Source: Cryptosporidium bovis
Lineage: Eukaryota; Apicomplexa; Conoidasida; Eucoccidiorida; Cryptosporidiidae
NCBI GenBank assembly: GCA_009768925.2
Contig: VHIT02000012.1
Coordinates: 248,001-312,000, forward strand
DNA: 64,000 nt
Direction of reading: 5' to 3'
Part shown: positions 49,385 through 59,551 of the stretch, piece after piece
How the letters are laid out: every line of letters starts with the position of its first letter
Numbering within the stretch: position 1 is the stretch's first letter
Program-made: the position numbers and the translations under genes
Notes under the pieces: generated by a model
Database searches by the model: none
Told to the model about the DNA's origin: nothing
What the model saw: only the letters and a program-made list of their open reading frames with translations

Positions 49385-51730
49385 ATGAGCAAAAGCAAAA
49401 AAAATATATTAAGTTGCTTAGATAGTTTGTATCCATTAAATATAGGTTTGATCTTTGAAACATTTTCAAGACTTGATGCAAAAGAAATTAGAATATCTAT
49501 GCCTATTTGTGTATATGACAAAAGGTATACAACACGAATTCTGAGAAGGAAAAGGAAAGAAGAGAATTTTGAGAAACAATATAAAAATAAAAAAAATCAT
49601 GAGGAAATAAGATTAGAGTATGATGAGTTTATTAAATTTGTCTCAGAGAATATAGCTAACTTCAATCTAAGAGATATAGGATATTTACCAACTTTAAGTC
49701 TGGATGTTATTTTAGAAAAATTACGGAAAGATGAAAATGATGATATGACAAAAAGCTATTGTATTATTTCTGTTTTAAGAATTCACATAGTAAGTTGTTT
49801 AAGTTCTTTAATTTCTTCGGAAGAACTAGACAAAAGATTACAGGGACTTGTTGATATATTTAATAAATACAATATTGAAATTAATGATTTATTTTATCAT
49901 ATTGAATATAATGATCTTATTCAGTTATTTGCCACTGTTCTTAGATTTGTAAGTGGAATGGAGGGTTATTTAAACTTTAAAAGAGGGAGTGAGTTTATTG
50001 CAGATGTTTTAAGGCAATGTGAATCAAAAATAGAGAGACATTTTAATTCAATCGTTAAATTTTTTCCAGAAATATTGGAAAATGATGAAAACTTTGATGA
50101 GTTAAATTCTCCAATAGGCAGTGTTATCTTATCTAAAATGAATGAAGAGTTATCACCTAATTGCTTAAATATGTTTTCACAATTTAATAGTTTCTACGAA
50201 AATGATTCAGTATCTGGCACAAATTTTTTAATTGAAAATCAAGAATTCTCCAACTTAATGCAAAATGGTGAGAAAACATGTATTGAACGCTCAGAAGAAT
50301 GTACAGTAAAAAATAGTTCTAATTATCATAATAATTTAGTTTCGTATTACTGGTGTTTAATTAATAGTGAAGGTAACCTTATTAGGTCTAGTTTTCAATA
50401 TAATTCTTTGGACTCAAGAAAAAGCATACATTTGACAACTATAAGGGAAAAAGGTTGTTATTTGCTCGATAATTTAATTAATAAGGATAACACATTTTCA
50501 TCATTAGTACTTTCATTCAATGCAAAAAATGCTTATATTAGCAATCTTGACCTTTTTAAACTACTCAAGGCATTATCTTTGAATATCGGTATTTGTGTTA
50601 AAATAAGCAAAAATCAAGATATATATAGACATATATTTTCATTAAATATAAACTCCATATTAGATCCGAATAAATTTTATTTTCAGAATAAATATAATGG
50701 CGTTTCCATATTGGATCTAAACTATTATAAACAATTAGACAGAAATACAACTGAATTAAAGAATTCTAATGTTTTAAACCTTAAGGTAATTTGGTCAATT
50801 GATATGAAAAACGATAACAAATGTATGTTAATTGAAGTTTGTGATTATCTTTCAATATATGTTGCATTGGATAATGTATTTAATGAGTTCGATAATAAAA
50901 TATCAAGTAACAGCAATAAACACGAAAACAAGAAAAGTAAAAGAAAACGAAATCGCAGTAATGAAAATGATAAAATAAACGATTTAGGAAATGACAATAT
51001 TGATAATAAAGCTCCTTTATTATTTCCAACCATTTATCTTAATAGCGAATACTTTGACTTTAATGTAAATGCCTCAGTTTTATGCCCATTGTTATATTTT
51101 CAACAAGAAAAGATAAGGAAAGAGACATCATTCCTACAATTAGAAATTACTAACGGTTCTAAAACAATGAACAAGAGAAGTCTCAATACTATAAAACGGC
51201 AACCAGGGGCGCCTAAAAGAGTAACGAGACTCAGACCATCTGGATCAGATATTTGCCCCATAAATCAAACAAATACAATTAATACTACTACAATATCTTC
51301 TTTGCCCTCCTTATATCATTCCACACCTGGTATAATTAATCACACTGACAGTAATTCATCCTCACTACCTTACCCAACCCTATATACTTCCATTAACGCA
51401 AACAGAATACAAAGTAATTATCCATTGAACAAAAAGAAAACAAAACCAAGGAGAATGAGGTCATATTCTTCCCATAAAAATTGTGCATACAGAGGATCAA
51501 ATATTAGCAGTTCTTCTGTTACTCGTAGCGATGGGATTTCTATGAATGAAGAACTAGGAACTAAGGAAGTACGGACTCAAATTTCCACAAAAATATCGGG
51601 CAAATGGGGTCACTTCCCAACAATCAAAGGCATTAAAAAGCTCTCTCAGGATTATAATCTATCAGGAGGGTTTTTAGCCAACTATCTTACTAATCTGACT
51701 AGTTTTATTTATAGGCGTTTTTCCATGTAA
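49385..51730 (+). CDS. Uncharacterised protein (781 aa), probably nuclear
   Basis: Single exon from the ATG. I recognise no domain. Residues about 1-230 look folded and helical (CLDSLYPLNIGLIFETFSRL, YDEFIKFVSENIANFNLRDIGYLPTLSLDVILEKL, VLRIHIVSCLSSLISSEELD). A basic cluster RILRRKRKEENFEKQYKNKK lies near 51-70 and another, KKSKRKRNRS, near 517-526; both resemble nuclear-localisation signals. The region about 330-590 also looks structured (YYWCLINSEGNLIRSSFQYN). The tail after 600 is Ser/Thr/Arg-rich and ends in the hydrophobic helix GGFLANYLTNLTSFIYRRF. No signal peptide. Possibly genus-specific or diverged past recognition. Confidence 0.75.
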   Translation: MSKSKKNILSCLDSLYPLNIGLIFETFSRLDAKEIRISMPICVYDKRYTTRILRRKRKEENFEKQYKNKKNHEEIRLEYDEFIKFVSENIANFNLRDIGYLPTLSLDVILEKLRKDENDDMTKSYCIISVLRIHIVSCLSSLISSEELDKRLQGLVDIFNKYNIEINDLFYHIEYNDLIQLFATVLRFVSGMEGYLNFKRGSEFIADVLRQCESKIERHFNSIVKFFPEILENDENFDELNSPIGSVILSKMNEELSPNCLNMFSQFNSFYENDSVSGTNFLIENQEFSNLMQNGEKTCIERSEECTVKNSSNYHNNLVSYYWCLINSEGNLIRSSFQYNSLDSRKSIHLTTIREKGCYLLDNLINKDNTFSSLVLSFNAKNAYISNLDLFKLLKALSLNIGICVKISKNQDIYRHIFSLNINSILDPNKFYFQNKYNGVSILDLNYYKQLDRNTTELKNSNVLNLKVIWSIDMKNDNKCMLIEVCDYLSIYVALDNVFNEFDNKISSNSNKHENKKSKRKRNRSNENDKINDLGNDNIDNKAPLLFPTIYLNSEYFDFNVNASVLCPLLYFQQEKIRKETSFLQLEITNGSKTMNKRSLNTIKRQPGAPKRVTRLRPSGSDICPINQTNTINTTTISSLPSLYHSTPGIINHTDSNSSSLPYPTLYTSINANRIQSNYPLNKKKTKPRRMRSYSSHKNCAYRGSNISSSSVTRSDGISMNEELGTKEVRTQISTKISGKWGHFPTIKGIKKLSQDYNLSGGFLANYLTNLTSFIYRRFSM

Positions 51731-52308
51731 AATTTATTCTTTTGTCTTTCTGTAGTACCCGCCATTAAACCGCGCCTAGAATTTTAGCGCTGCTGCATCT
51801 AGACGTTATGGTCTCGCCGGTATATATAAATAGAAGCAAATTTGCATGCTAGAGCTTCGAAAAAGATGTATGCCGGTATTAAGAATCTTTGATTATCAGA
51901 AAATACGTGTGTAGCAATAATAACAAAACAGAAACGATATTCTATTAATTTTGTTATTATCTATTGACAGAATATAGATTGGTATTATTATAAAGACCAA
52001 ATATAATTGATGGCAAGTGATTGACAAAGAAGTAAGCATTTTTTTACTATGCTTGTTTTTTTATTATTGGACTAAAAGATAGTTCCTTATATATTAAAAT
52101 AAGCACGATAAATAGTGTTATTCTGAAGATAGAATATATATTTAAGGATTATACACTTAGAGCTGTGTTATTATTGAGGCGACAAAAAACAGAGTAAGAC
52201 AATATATTTCAGAAACTTTACTAGTATATTATCCTCCAGAGTTTGTCCCAATAAAAACCTATTTTTATTAACATTATTTACTAGGAATAGATAGTACAAA
52301 AAATAAAA
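51731..52308. promoter_or_regulatory. Promoter region of the transhydrogenase
   Basis: GC-richer patch near 51767-51820 with a GCGC core (TTTTAGCGCTGC) followed by a TATA-like run TATATATAAATAG at 51821-51833. A second GCCGGTAT near 51872 repeats part of it. No gene. Confidence 0.4.
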
Positions 52309-55300
52309 ATGAGATTCAAATTAAAACTAAGAAGACTATGTGGTTCGATATTAATATTTTCATGCTTATTGCTGGAAATAGGACAACATTTTATAAATTG
52401 TAAAGAAGTTTCAATAAGACTAAACACTTCAAATAATTTAAGAGGTTCAAGTTTGAGTTCAGTGGGAGTAAATTCTGAAGGAGTGCTTGTTCCCTCACAG
52501 GTAATAAATCAAGACTACATTGATAAGTATTCAAAAAACATAGAAGATTTTTTGAACAATGTAAACTTCTATTTAACCCTAAGCGTTTCACTGGAAGTGT
52601 TTAGTTCCGTATGTTTTGTACTTTGCTTGCGTGGATTGTCAGATCAGGAAACGGCAAAGAGAGGAAATATAATGGGTGTTATTGGCATCATATCAGCGAT
52701 AGCAGCTACATTTTTAGCTCCTACATTTTCAATGAATTGGTTAATGTTTATTGTGCCTTTTGGATTAGCGCTATTAATAGGTATCCCTATATCTCATTTT
52801 GTTTCAATGGTAAACATTCCTCAATTAGTTGCATTGTTCCATTCATTTGTTGGCTTAGCTGCAATGTTAATTACATTCGCAAATCTCTGGAGTCCATTTC
52901 AAACAATAGAAAGTGATAAATCAAGAATTCACTACCTTGAAATGTTTGTTGGTGAATCAATAGCTGCAATAACCTTTACAGGAAGTTTGGTGGCAGCAGG
53001 TAAGCTTCATGAAATAATTCCAACAGGTGCATTAAGAATTCCAGGACGCCATTTTTTGAATCTATTCATGGTAGCAGGTTTATTGGCTCTTGGATTTGTT
53101 TTCATATTTATAAAAGACTATTTCCAAAGAACATACATAATGTATGGAAATAGTTTGCTTTCAATGTTATTGGGTGTGCATTTAGTGGCATCGATAGGTG
53201 GAGCTGATATGCCAGTAGCAATTTCAATGTTAAATTCATATTCTGGGTGGGCAACATCATTTACAGGTTTTTTGATACAATCAAAGGTATTGATAATATG
53301 TGGAGCTCTTATAGGATCTTCAGGTGCAATTCTTTCTCATGTCATGTGTTTGGGAATGAACAGATCTTTGGCCAACGTTATGTTTGGAGGTTGGGAATCC
53401 AGAAATTCTGCATCAGAGGAAAATATCCTAAATAGAGATTTATCGAAGGTAAACGAGACAAATTCTAATAAAGCAGCAAGAGATCTTTTGTCTTCTTCAA
53501 AAGTTTTGATAGTGCCAGGTTATGGTATGGCAGTATCAAGATCTCAAACTGATGTGGCATCAATAGTTAATGCCTTGCGATTAAGAAATATACATGTAGA
53601 GTTTGCAATACACCCAGTAGCTGGAAGAATGCCAGGCCATATGAATGTATTATTGGCGGAAGCGAACGTTCCTTATTCTATTGTAAAAGAGATGGATGAG
53701 GTAAATCATATAATGGAAAGTTTCGACACAGTTTTGGTTATTGGAGCAAATGATACAGTCAATCCTTTAGCACTGGAAATTGGTTCTAAAATAAGTGGGA
53801 TGCCCGTAATTGAGGTTTGGAGAGCTTCAAAAGTTATTATTAGTAAAAGAAGTATGGGTCAAGGTTATGCTGCAATTGAAAACCCACTGTTCTTTATGAA
53901 TAATGTCGAAATGTTGTTCGGGAATGCAAAGGAATCGATGACAGGAATTCTTCAGAACATATTGAATATTTCACCCGAACAAAAAAGAGATAATTTAGAT
54001 GTTGATTCTGAAACCTTAGATAGGGAAAACAGCGAATTAGATTACAATCTTAGCGAGAAGTCACAACATGAAGAGGAATTCCCGGAACCAACAATGAGCA
54101 TTGGCATACTGAAAGAATTAGAAAATGAGAAACTTGTTTCAGTATCACCTAATTATGTAAAAAAACTGAGAAAACTAGGATTCCGTGTTCTTGTTGAAAC
54201 TGGGGCAGGTGAAAAAAGCAGATTTAGTGATAATCTATACAAAAATGCTGGCTGTATAATAATGGCAACAAGCCATGATGTCATTAGTAGATCAGACGTT
54301 TTGGTCAAAGTTCAGAAGCCGACTGAAGAGGAAATTTCTCAAATGCGCCCTGGTCAAACACTAATAAGTTATATTTGGCCTGGACAAAATAAGATTCTTT
54401 TGGAGGAATTAGCAAATAAAGGGGTAGTATCAATAGCTTTAGATGAGGTGCCTAGAACAACAAGAGCACAAAAGTTGGATATAAGAAGTAGCATGAGTAA
54501 TTTAGCAGGTTATAGGGCTGTAATTGAAGCATTCGCCCAACTTCCAAAGTTATCAAAGCCATCTATTACTGCAGCTGGTAAAGTGGATGCTGCTAAAGTA
54601 TTTGTTATTGGGGCAGGGGTGGCTGGACTTCAAGCAATTGCAACAGCAAAGAATCTTGGTGCTGAAGTATTTTCCAGTGATACAAGGAAGACAACGAGAG
54701 AAGAAGTTGAAAGCTTAGGAGCTAGGTTCATAAATATTGAATTTGAAGAGGAAGGAGAATCTGGAACGGGTTATTCAAGAGAAATGAGTAACGAATATCT
54801 AAATGCCCAGGCTAAAACGTATTCTAAGATAATTAAAAATTGCGACGTCGTTATATCAACGGCATTGATCCCCGGTAAATCGTCTCCAAAGTTAATTACT
54901 GCCGAGATGGCGAGATCTATGAAACCTGGAAGTGTCATAGTTGATATGGCAGCAGAAATGGCAGATGTTAACTCGGGCTGGGGTGGTAATTGTGAAATAA
55001 CCAAAAGAGATCAAATATACGTTGACAATGAAAGCGGAGTAACTATTATTGGCTTAACCAACTTACCATCTACGATGCCTTCTCAAGCCTCCGAACTGTT
55101 TAGTATGAATGTTGTTCATCTTTTAGAGGAACTTGGTGGAGCAGAAAATTTCTCGGTTAATATGGAGGATGATCTGATTAAAGAGATGGTTGTTACTATA
55201 AATGAAAAAATTTCTTATATCCCTCCAAATGAAAGACCTTCATTTGTAACTAATAAAGCAAGCTCATCCGGTATAATTGATGTTAATACAGAAAATAATA

Positions 55301-55785
55301 ATCTGTCTTTAACTAGACAGCAAGAGAATGAAGACTCTTCAGCATCTAATATATTTGGGAATATTATGTATTCGAATATTTCTTTCAGTTTCATTGTTAT
55401 TATATCTATTGCTATTGCTGTTGGACTTGGCTATATGCTAGATCACGAAACCCTTGGTGATATATTGCTCTTCAGTTTGTCTGTAATCGTTGGTTACTAC
55501 TGTGTTTGGAATGTTACACCTTCTCTACACACTCCTTTGATGTCAGTAACTAATGCTTTATCCGGAATTATTTTACTTGGAGCAATGCTAGAGTGTGGCC
55601 CAGTAGTTATTTTCAAAGATTTTCATGTATTTTCATTAATGTTGTTCCTTGCTATGCTCTTTAGTTCAATTAATATTATTGGTGGTTTCTACGTGACAAC
55701 TAGAATGCTTTTTATGTTCAATGATTATTCTGGAAATGCAGTTGGAAACATTAAAGCAAATACAAAGCATACACGTATAATTTGA
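52309..55785 (+). CDS. Fused NAD(P) transhydrogenase, beta-alpha order
   Basis: Single exon, 1158 residues. A signal peptide (CGSILIFSCLLLEIGQHF) begins it. The beta part follows: membrane helices about 85-370, then the NADP-binding domain about 398-545 (IVPGYGMAVSRSQ, HPVAGRMPGHMNVLLAEANVPY, VIGANDTVNP, KRSMGQGYA). The alpha part starts near 596 (MSIGILKELENEKLVSVSP), with the NAD-binding fold GAGVAGLQAIATAKNLGAEV near 767 and VDMAAEMADVNSGWGGNCE, and ends with four membrane helices after about 1020. The proton-driven enzyme makes NADPH from NADH. In animals the fused order is alpha-beta; the inverted order is known for protist enzymes. With the signal peptide it should enter the secretory route rather than follow a classical mitochondrial presequence. 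Confidence 0.95.
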   Translation: MRFKLKLRRLCGSILIFSCLLLEIGQHFINCKEVSIRLNTSNNLRGSSLSSVGVNSEGVLVPSQVINQDYIDKYSKNIEDFLNNVNFYLTLSVSLEVFSSVCFVLCLRGLSDQETAKRGNIMGVIGIISAIAATFLAPTFSMNWLMFIVPFGLALLIGIPISHFVSMVNIPQLVALFHSFVGLAAMLITFANLWSPFQTIESDKSRIHYLEMFVGESIAAITFTGSLVAAGKLHEIIPTGALRIPGRHFLNLFMVAGLLALGFVFIFIKDYFQRTYIMYGNSLLSMLLGVHLVASIGGADMPVAISMLNSYSGWATSFTGFLIQSKVLIICGALIGSSGAILSHVMCLGMNRSLANVMFGGWESRNSASEENILNRDLSKVNETNSNKAARDLLSSSKVLIVPGYGMAVSRSQTDVASIVNALRLRNIHVEFAIHPVAGRMPGHMNVLLAEANVPYSIVKEMDEVNHIMESFDTVLVIGANDTVNPLALEIGSKISGMPVIEVWRASKVIISKRSMGQGYAAIENPLFFMNNVEMLFGNAKESMTGILQNILNISPEQKRDNLDVDSETLDRENSELDYNLSEKSQHEEEFPEPTMSIGILKELENEKLVSVSPNYVKKLRKLGFRVLVETGAGEKSRFSDNLYKNAGCIIMATSHDVISRSDVLVKVQKPTEEEISQMRPGQTLISYIWPGQNKILLEELANKGVVSIALDEVPRTTRAQKLDIRSSMSNLAGYRAVIEAFAQLPKLSKPSITAAGKVDAAKVFVIGAGVAGLQAIATAKNLGAEVFSSDTRKTTREEVESLGARFINIEFEEEGESGTGYSREMSNEYLNAQAKTYSKIIKNCDVVISTALIPGKSSPKLITAEMARSMKPGSVIVDMAAEMADVNSGWGGNCEITKRDQIYVDNESGVTIIGLTNLPSTMPSQASELFSMNVVHLLEELGGAENFSVNMEDDLIKEMVVTINEKISYIPPNERPSFVTNKASSSGIIDVNTENNNLSLTRQQENEDSSASNIFGNIMYSNISFSFIVIISIAIAVGLGYMLDHETLGDILLFSLSVIVGYYCVWNVTPSLHTPLMSVTNALSGIILLGAMLECGPVVIFKDFHVFSLMLFLAMLFSSINIIGGFYVTTRMLFMFNDYSGNAVGNIKANTKHTRII

Positions 55786-56694
55786 ATGATTATATAGTAC
55801 TTTGTATTGATATAAAAAAATTGACAATACTAAGGCTTATTGGGACCTTTAATAATATTTATTGGGATGTAAATTTAGATAATAACATTTGTTGTAAATT
55901 ATGTAATTTCAATAAAATTGTATCTATATTACAATTATATATTAACTCTAAATTGTTATTGTAAATAGACAAAAAAAGTTAAGTACTATATATTAGAGCT
56001 TTTTTCTATTTATTTCTCATTTTTGTATACGATAATATCATATAGTTTATTATTTAATTTCTTTCTGAGCCGAGGTTGGCATTAAAATGTTGAGATGCAT
56101 GCTTTGTGTGAAGTAATTAATGATACACTATACTTGAATTATAATTCTCCACTATTTCAAACATAGAATATTTTCATTGCAAGCTTACTTCAATTTGTAC
56201 ATTAACAACTCAAGATTATTTGTTTCATTTCATTATTCTAGTGAAATCGATAGGTTTGTCAGATCAAGTCATGGGGTCGTTCCTTTGAAGTCACAATCCA
56301 ACTGGAACAAACAATGTGCGAGCTGAACCCTCACCACTTACTCCGACACAGATCCCAATATACAGACAAAAACCACGGTGAAACATTAGAATATCAAGTT
56401 CTAGACAGAATCAAAATAGAGAAAAAACAAATAATGACTCAAGGTCAAATCAAAATTAGTCTAAACTCTGTATTCAATTTCACTTTAATTTAATACTAAA
56501 TGGCATCAGAGAAGACGCATAACTATTTACATCGAGCAAATAAGAAAAGTACTGCATCAAGAGAATATTAATGTTGCTTTAAATGACATTTCATAGGGTT
56601 TGTTAAAAATTAAAATGCTGTGTCATAGTACCTTTAAATACATCTTCAATATGGGCCAGTCCATTTTACATCGATACTGTAAAATAAAATTAAT
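55786..56694. other. Convergent intergenic region transhydrogenase / cold-shock protein
   Basis: About 0.9 kb. Mostly A+T rich, but 56270-56390 is clearly GC-richer and carries an open frame (+) for roughly 80 codons, with its first ATG at about 56313. It resembles nothing known and may be part of the cold-shock gene's 3' untranslated region on the other strand. Confidence 0.4.
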
Positions 56695-57057
56695 TTACGA
56701 TTGCTGTGTTTGGTGATTTAAGTTTTGTCCTTGATTTTGGTTCTGACCATGATAGTACCCTCTTCCTCTACCTCTTCCACGACCTCTTCCTCTACCACGG
56801 CCTCTTCCTCTGTTACGACGTCTTGTGTCACCCTTGACTGGGGCCCCATTTGGGCCAGAAACATTCACTGCCTTGCGACGACCCTTCTCATCTGTTTCTA
56901 TTTCGTATTCTACTACTTCTCCTTGAGCCAATGATCTGAAACCTTCAATGTTGATGCTTTGTTGATGTACGAAGATATCTTCCGATCCATCATCAGGTGT
57001 GATGAACCCGAATCCCTTTGTGGAATCGAACCATTTGCAAACTCCGGATAAAGGCAT
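56695..57057 (-). CDS. Cold-shock-domain RNA-binding protein with RG-repeat tail
   Basis: Single exon, 120 residues. Residues about 3-68 are a cold-shock domain with both RNA-binding motifs: KGFGFI (RNP1) and DIFVHQ (RNP2), plus the GVCKWFD start and [17 protein letters not shown]. After [12 protein letters not shown] comes an RG-repeat tail (RGRGRG, about 80-100) and a Gln/Asn-rich end. Such proteins bind single-stranded RNA/DNA and act in translation or mRNA storage; the RG stretch adds RNA contacts and may be methylated. The gene is markedly GC-richer than its surroundings because of the Arg/Gly codons. Confidence 0.95.
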   Translation of the reverse strand: MPLSGVCKWFDSTKGFGFITPDDGSEDIFVHQQSINIEGFRSLAQGEVVEYEIETDEKGRRKAVNVSGPNGAPVKGDTRRRNRGRGRGRGRGRGRGRGRGYYHGQNQNQGQNLNHQTQQS

Positions 57058-58065
57058 TTTTTCTTTGGAGTGTAACGTACTTTTAATGTTTTGTATCTTA
57101 CTTTAAATAAAATATGAAAGTGTTATTAGAATGGCACTTTGACTAACACTTAATTGGGTGCCCAACTACTTTACCGCTGAAAATTACATTTAGTTTTAAT
57201 AGTAAAGTACAGTGAATTTATTCGTATTCAATATACTAAAGATAATATTTATAAATTTATCTTATGTATATAGCATCTCCACCTGAAATATCTATTTGAA
57301 ATTATTAATTGGTTAATTAACTTATATTTGTTTATTTGAGACGATTGAGACGTGTCTCGTCTTTGTAAGTGAATAAGCGGTAACCCCACATAGGTTAGGT
57401 AAGTGTATAGGTACCAGTAAATTCAAAGACTTTAATGAGAAAACAAAAGAAATATGAAGGCGGGACAGGAAAAGAAAAAAGCGAATAAAGTAAAAATAAA
57501 CAAAGATAAATGGAAATAAGAGGAAAGTTACATGTAGAAAGGTGGAGTGTATTTTGTGTTAGTGTAGCGGTAACAACAGAATTATTATTGACATTTCAGA
57601 TTGTAGGTGATAATTAAATACATAAATTAATATGGTAATAGTATCATAGATTAATCTAGGAAACTTAAAATCGGTCTTAGCGCATTTAAGACGATTGTTG
57701 CAGTAACATTATGAACTAGATAAAATTGTACTAAAAAATTATTTATAATTACTACGATTACAAATTATTCGATTCTCGATTAAGAGGGGATTTACGGCTA
57801 AATAACGCTGCATTTATCACTATGGAGGTTTCTTGATTTATTAATAATTGTTATTGAACAGATTGAAATGCTTGTTAACTGAGAAGCGTTACGAATGAAT
57901 GTGTTGTTTGTGTAGTACTTTTATTGTGATATCATCAGTATTATATGTATATATATTTTTTATCTGCGAAATTACTCAATATATCCGGTTGCTGAAATCT
58001 ACGGCACAGTCTATAATCGACTTGCTTGGTAATTACTTCAAGCGATTGACATGCCATTTCAATTT
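57058..58065. other. Intergenic region upstream of the cold-shock gene
   Basis: About 1 kb between the cold-shock gene (5' side) and the PPIL4-like gene (3' side), both leftward. A bulged inverted repeat lies at 57340-57363 (AGAC...GAGAC / GTCTCGTCT), about 285 bp before the cold-shock start. A purine-rich run lies near 57430-57530. No gene is supported. Confidence 0.45.
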
Positions 58066-59137
58066 CTAATGATTTTTACTTCTTTTCCAATTAGAATTTC
58101 TATAGCGAGTAAACTCTTTCCACCTTCTTGGAACTGACTGCGAAAAGTCAACATGTATTCTAAATCGAAAAGTTTTGTTCAATTAATTATTTCAAGAGCT
58201 ATGTATGTGACGAATAAAAACAAACTTACTTTCTATCATCAATTATTGCATTTTGCATCTTTAGGAATGCCAACTCACACTCGTCTTTTGTTTCGAACTC
58301 AATAAATGCATATTGCAGAGAATCACCTGTTTTGTAATCTCTGACTATATTGCATGATTTTACATTCCCAAACCTTGAGAAAACAAGTTCTAGATCTTCA
58401 TCTTCTGTAACAGGATTTAACTTGCAAACAAAGAGAATATTTTCTGGAGGTTTGAAATCTGCACTTGGGATATCACCCAATATTTCAAGAGTAATTGCAC
58501 GTGATTTGGCTTCTCTAGAACCAATTGAATCTAGTATTCTAATTTCATCGTCCTCATTTAATTCACCCATACTATCGTCTTCAACGGAACTAGGTGATCT
58601 CAAAGGAATGTATTTATCTATCCCTAATATATCTTCGTATGGATCATCCAATATATATGTATGTAGAATTAGTACCCTTTCTAGAGGCGAACTGTCATTA
58701 TCAATAATAATATTTTCCAACTTATTCAGCGTATCCATTCCCTCTTCAACTTGGCCGAATATAACGTGATTGCCATCCAAATGTGACAAATTATTACCTA
58801 ATGTTATGTAGAATTCTGATCCTATGCTTCCTGTATTTGCCTTATTAACAAATCCCACTCTACCTGCTTTATTATGTCTTATTCTCACATTAGTCTCAAT
58901 ATCCTTCCAAGTTGATTCTTGTTGATCAATCCCCAATAAGTCGTATATGGATTTATTGCCATATTCTTTCGAGTTACCAGTTCTTGCAACAAAACCCTTT
59001 TCAATTTTATAAAATTCACTATTATTATAATATTTGATTTTACATAACTTCAAAAAATTCACGCATGCTTCTTTAGACAAATCTGTTATTAAATCAATTA
59101 CTATATCCCCCAATGTCGTTACTATCAAAACTGACAT
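58066..59137 (-). CDS. PPIL4-like cyclophilin with RRM, two exons
   Basis: Exons on the minus strand are 59137-58230 and 58159-58066 (donor GTAAGT, acceptor TTTAG), giving 333 residues. The second exon supplies IHVDFSQSVPRRW, which completes the RRM and matches PPIL4. Residues about 1-165 are the cyclophilin domain (MSVLIVTTLGDIVIDLI, GFVARTGN, GSIGSEFYITLGNNLSHLDGNHVIFGQV); residues about 235-315 are the RRM (ILFVCKLNPVTEDEDLELVFSRFGNVKSCNIVRD, YAFIEFETKDECELAF). PPIL4 joins the spliceosome and acts in the nucleus. The Lys/Arg-rich tail of animal PPIL4 is reduced here to about twenty residues (FTRYRNSNWKRSKNH). Confidence 0.93.
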
Positions 59138-59551
59138 TTTCTCTCGTTTTCACACATAAAACGGTACATTTATTTTCAATTTCATCAGTATCATTGTTAT
59201 TAAAAGCGGGGAGGGGGGGGAAGGGAGGGTTAGAATGTTGAATGGGAAGAATGGAGGTTTATTAATTAATAGTTTAAAGAATTCTATAGGTAAAAGGCTA
59301 ATGTGAGTAGATTAGGAAGTAAACTATATCCTGCTTAAGGCATGTAGTGTTAAAATAGATAAATTTATTCTTTGCTAACGAAGTCGGTGCAAAAAAGTTC
59401 GTTACAATTCCGAAAAAAGTAATATTTTGATCTAAATACATTTGTATAAATTAGTAATTAAATAGTAAACAATATTTTAACTAATATCACAATTTTTATT
59501 AAGAAATTGATGTATACTTCAACTATAACTTGCTTGAGGTGAAACATAAAA
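59138..59551. promoter_or_regulatory. Divergent promoter with a G-quadruplex-like run
   Basis: Shared upstream region of the PPIL4-like and Romo1-like genes. A G-rich block lies at 59208-59229, listed separately; the rest is A+T rich. Confidence 0.5.
59208..59229 (+). promoter_or_regulatory. G-rich block, potential G-quadruplex / G-box
   Basis: Four G tracts of 4, 8, 3 and 3 with spacers of one or two A bases, in 22 bases, about 70 bp before the PPIL4-like start codon. This meets the usual G-quadruplex pattern and also resembles the G-box element that I recall for Cryptosporidium promoters. Confidence 0.55.
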
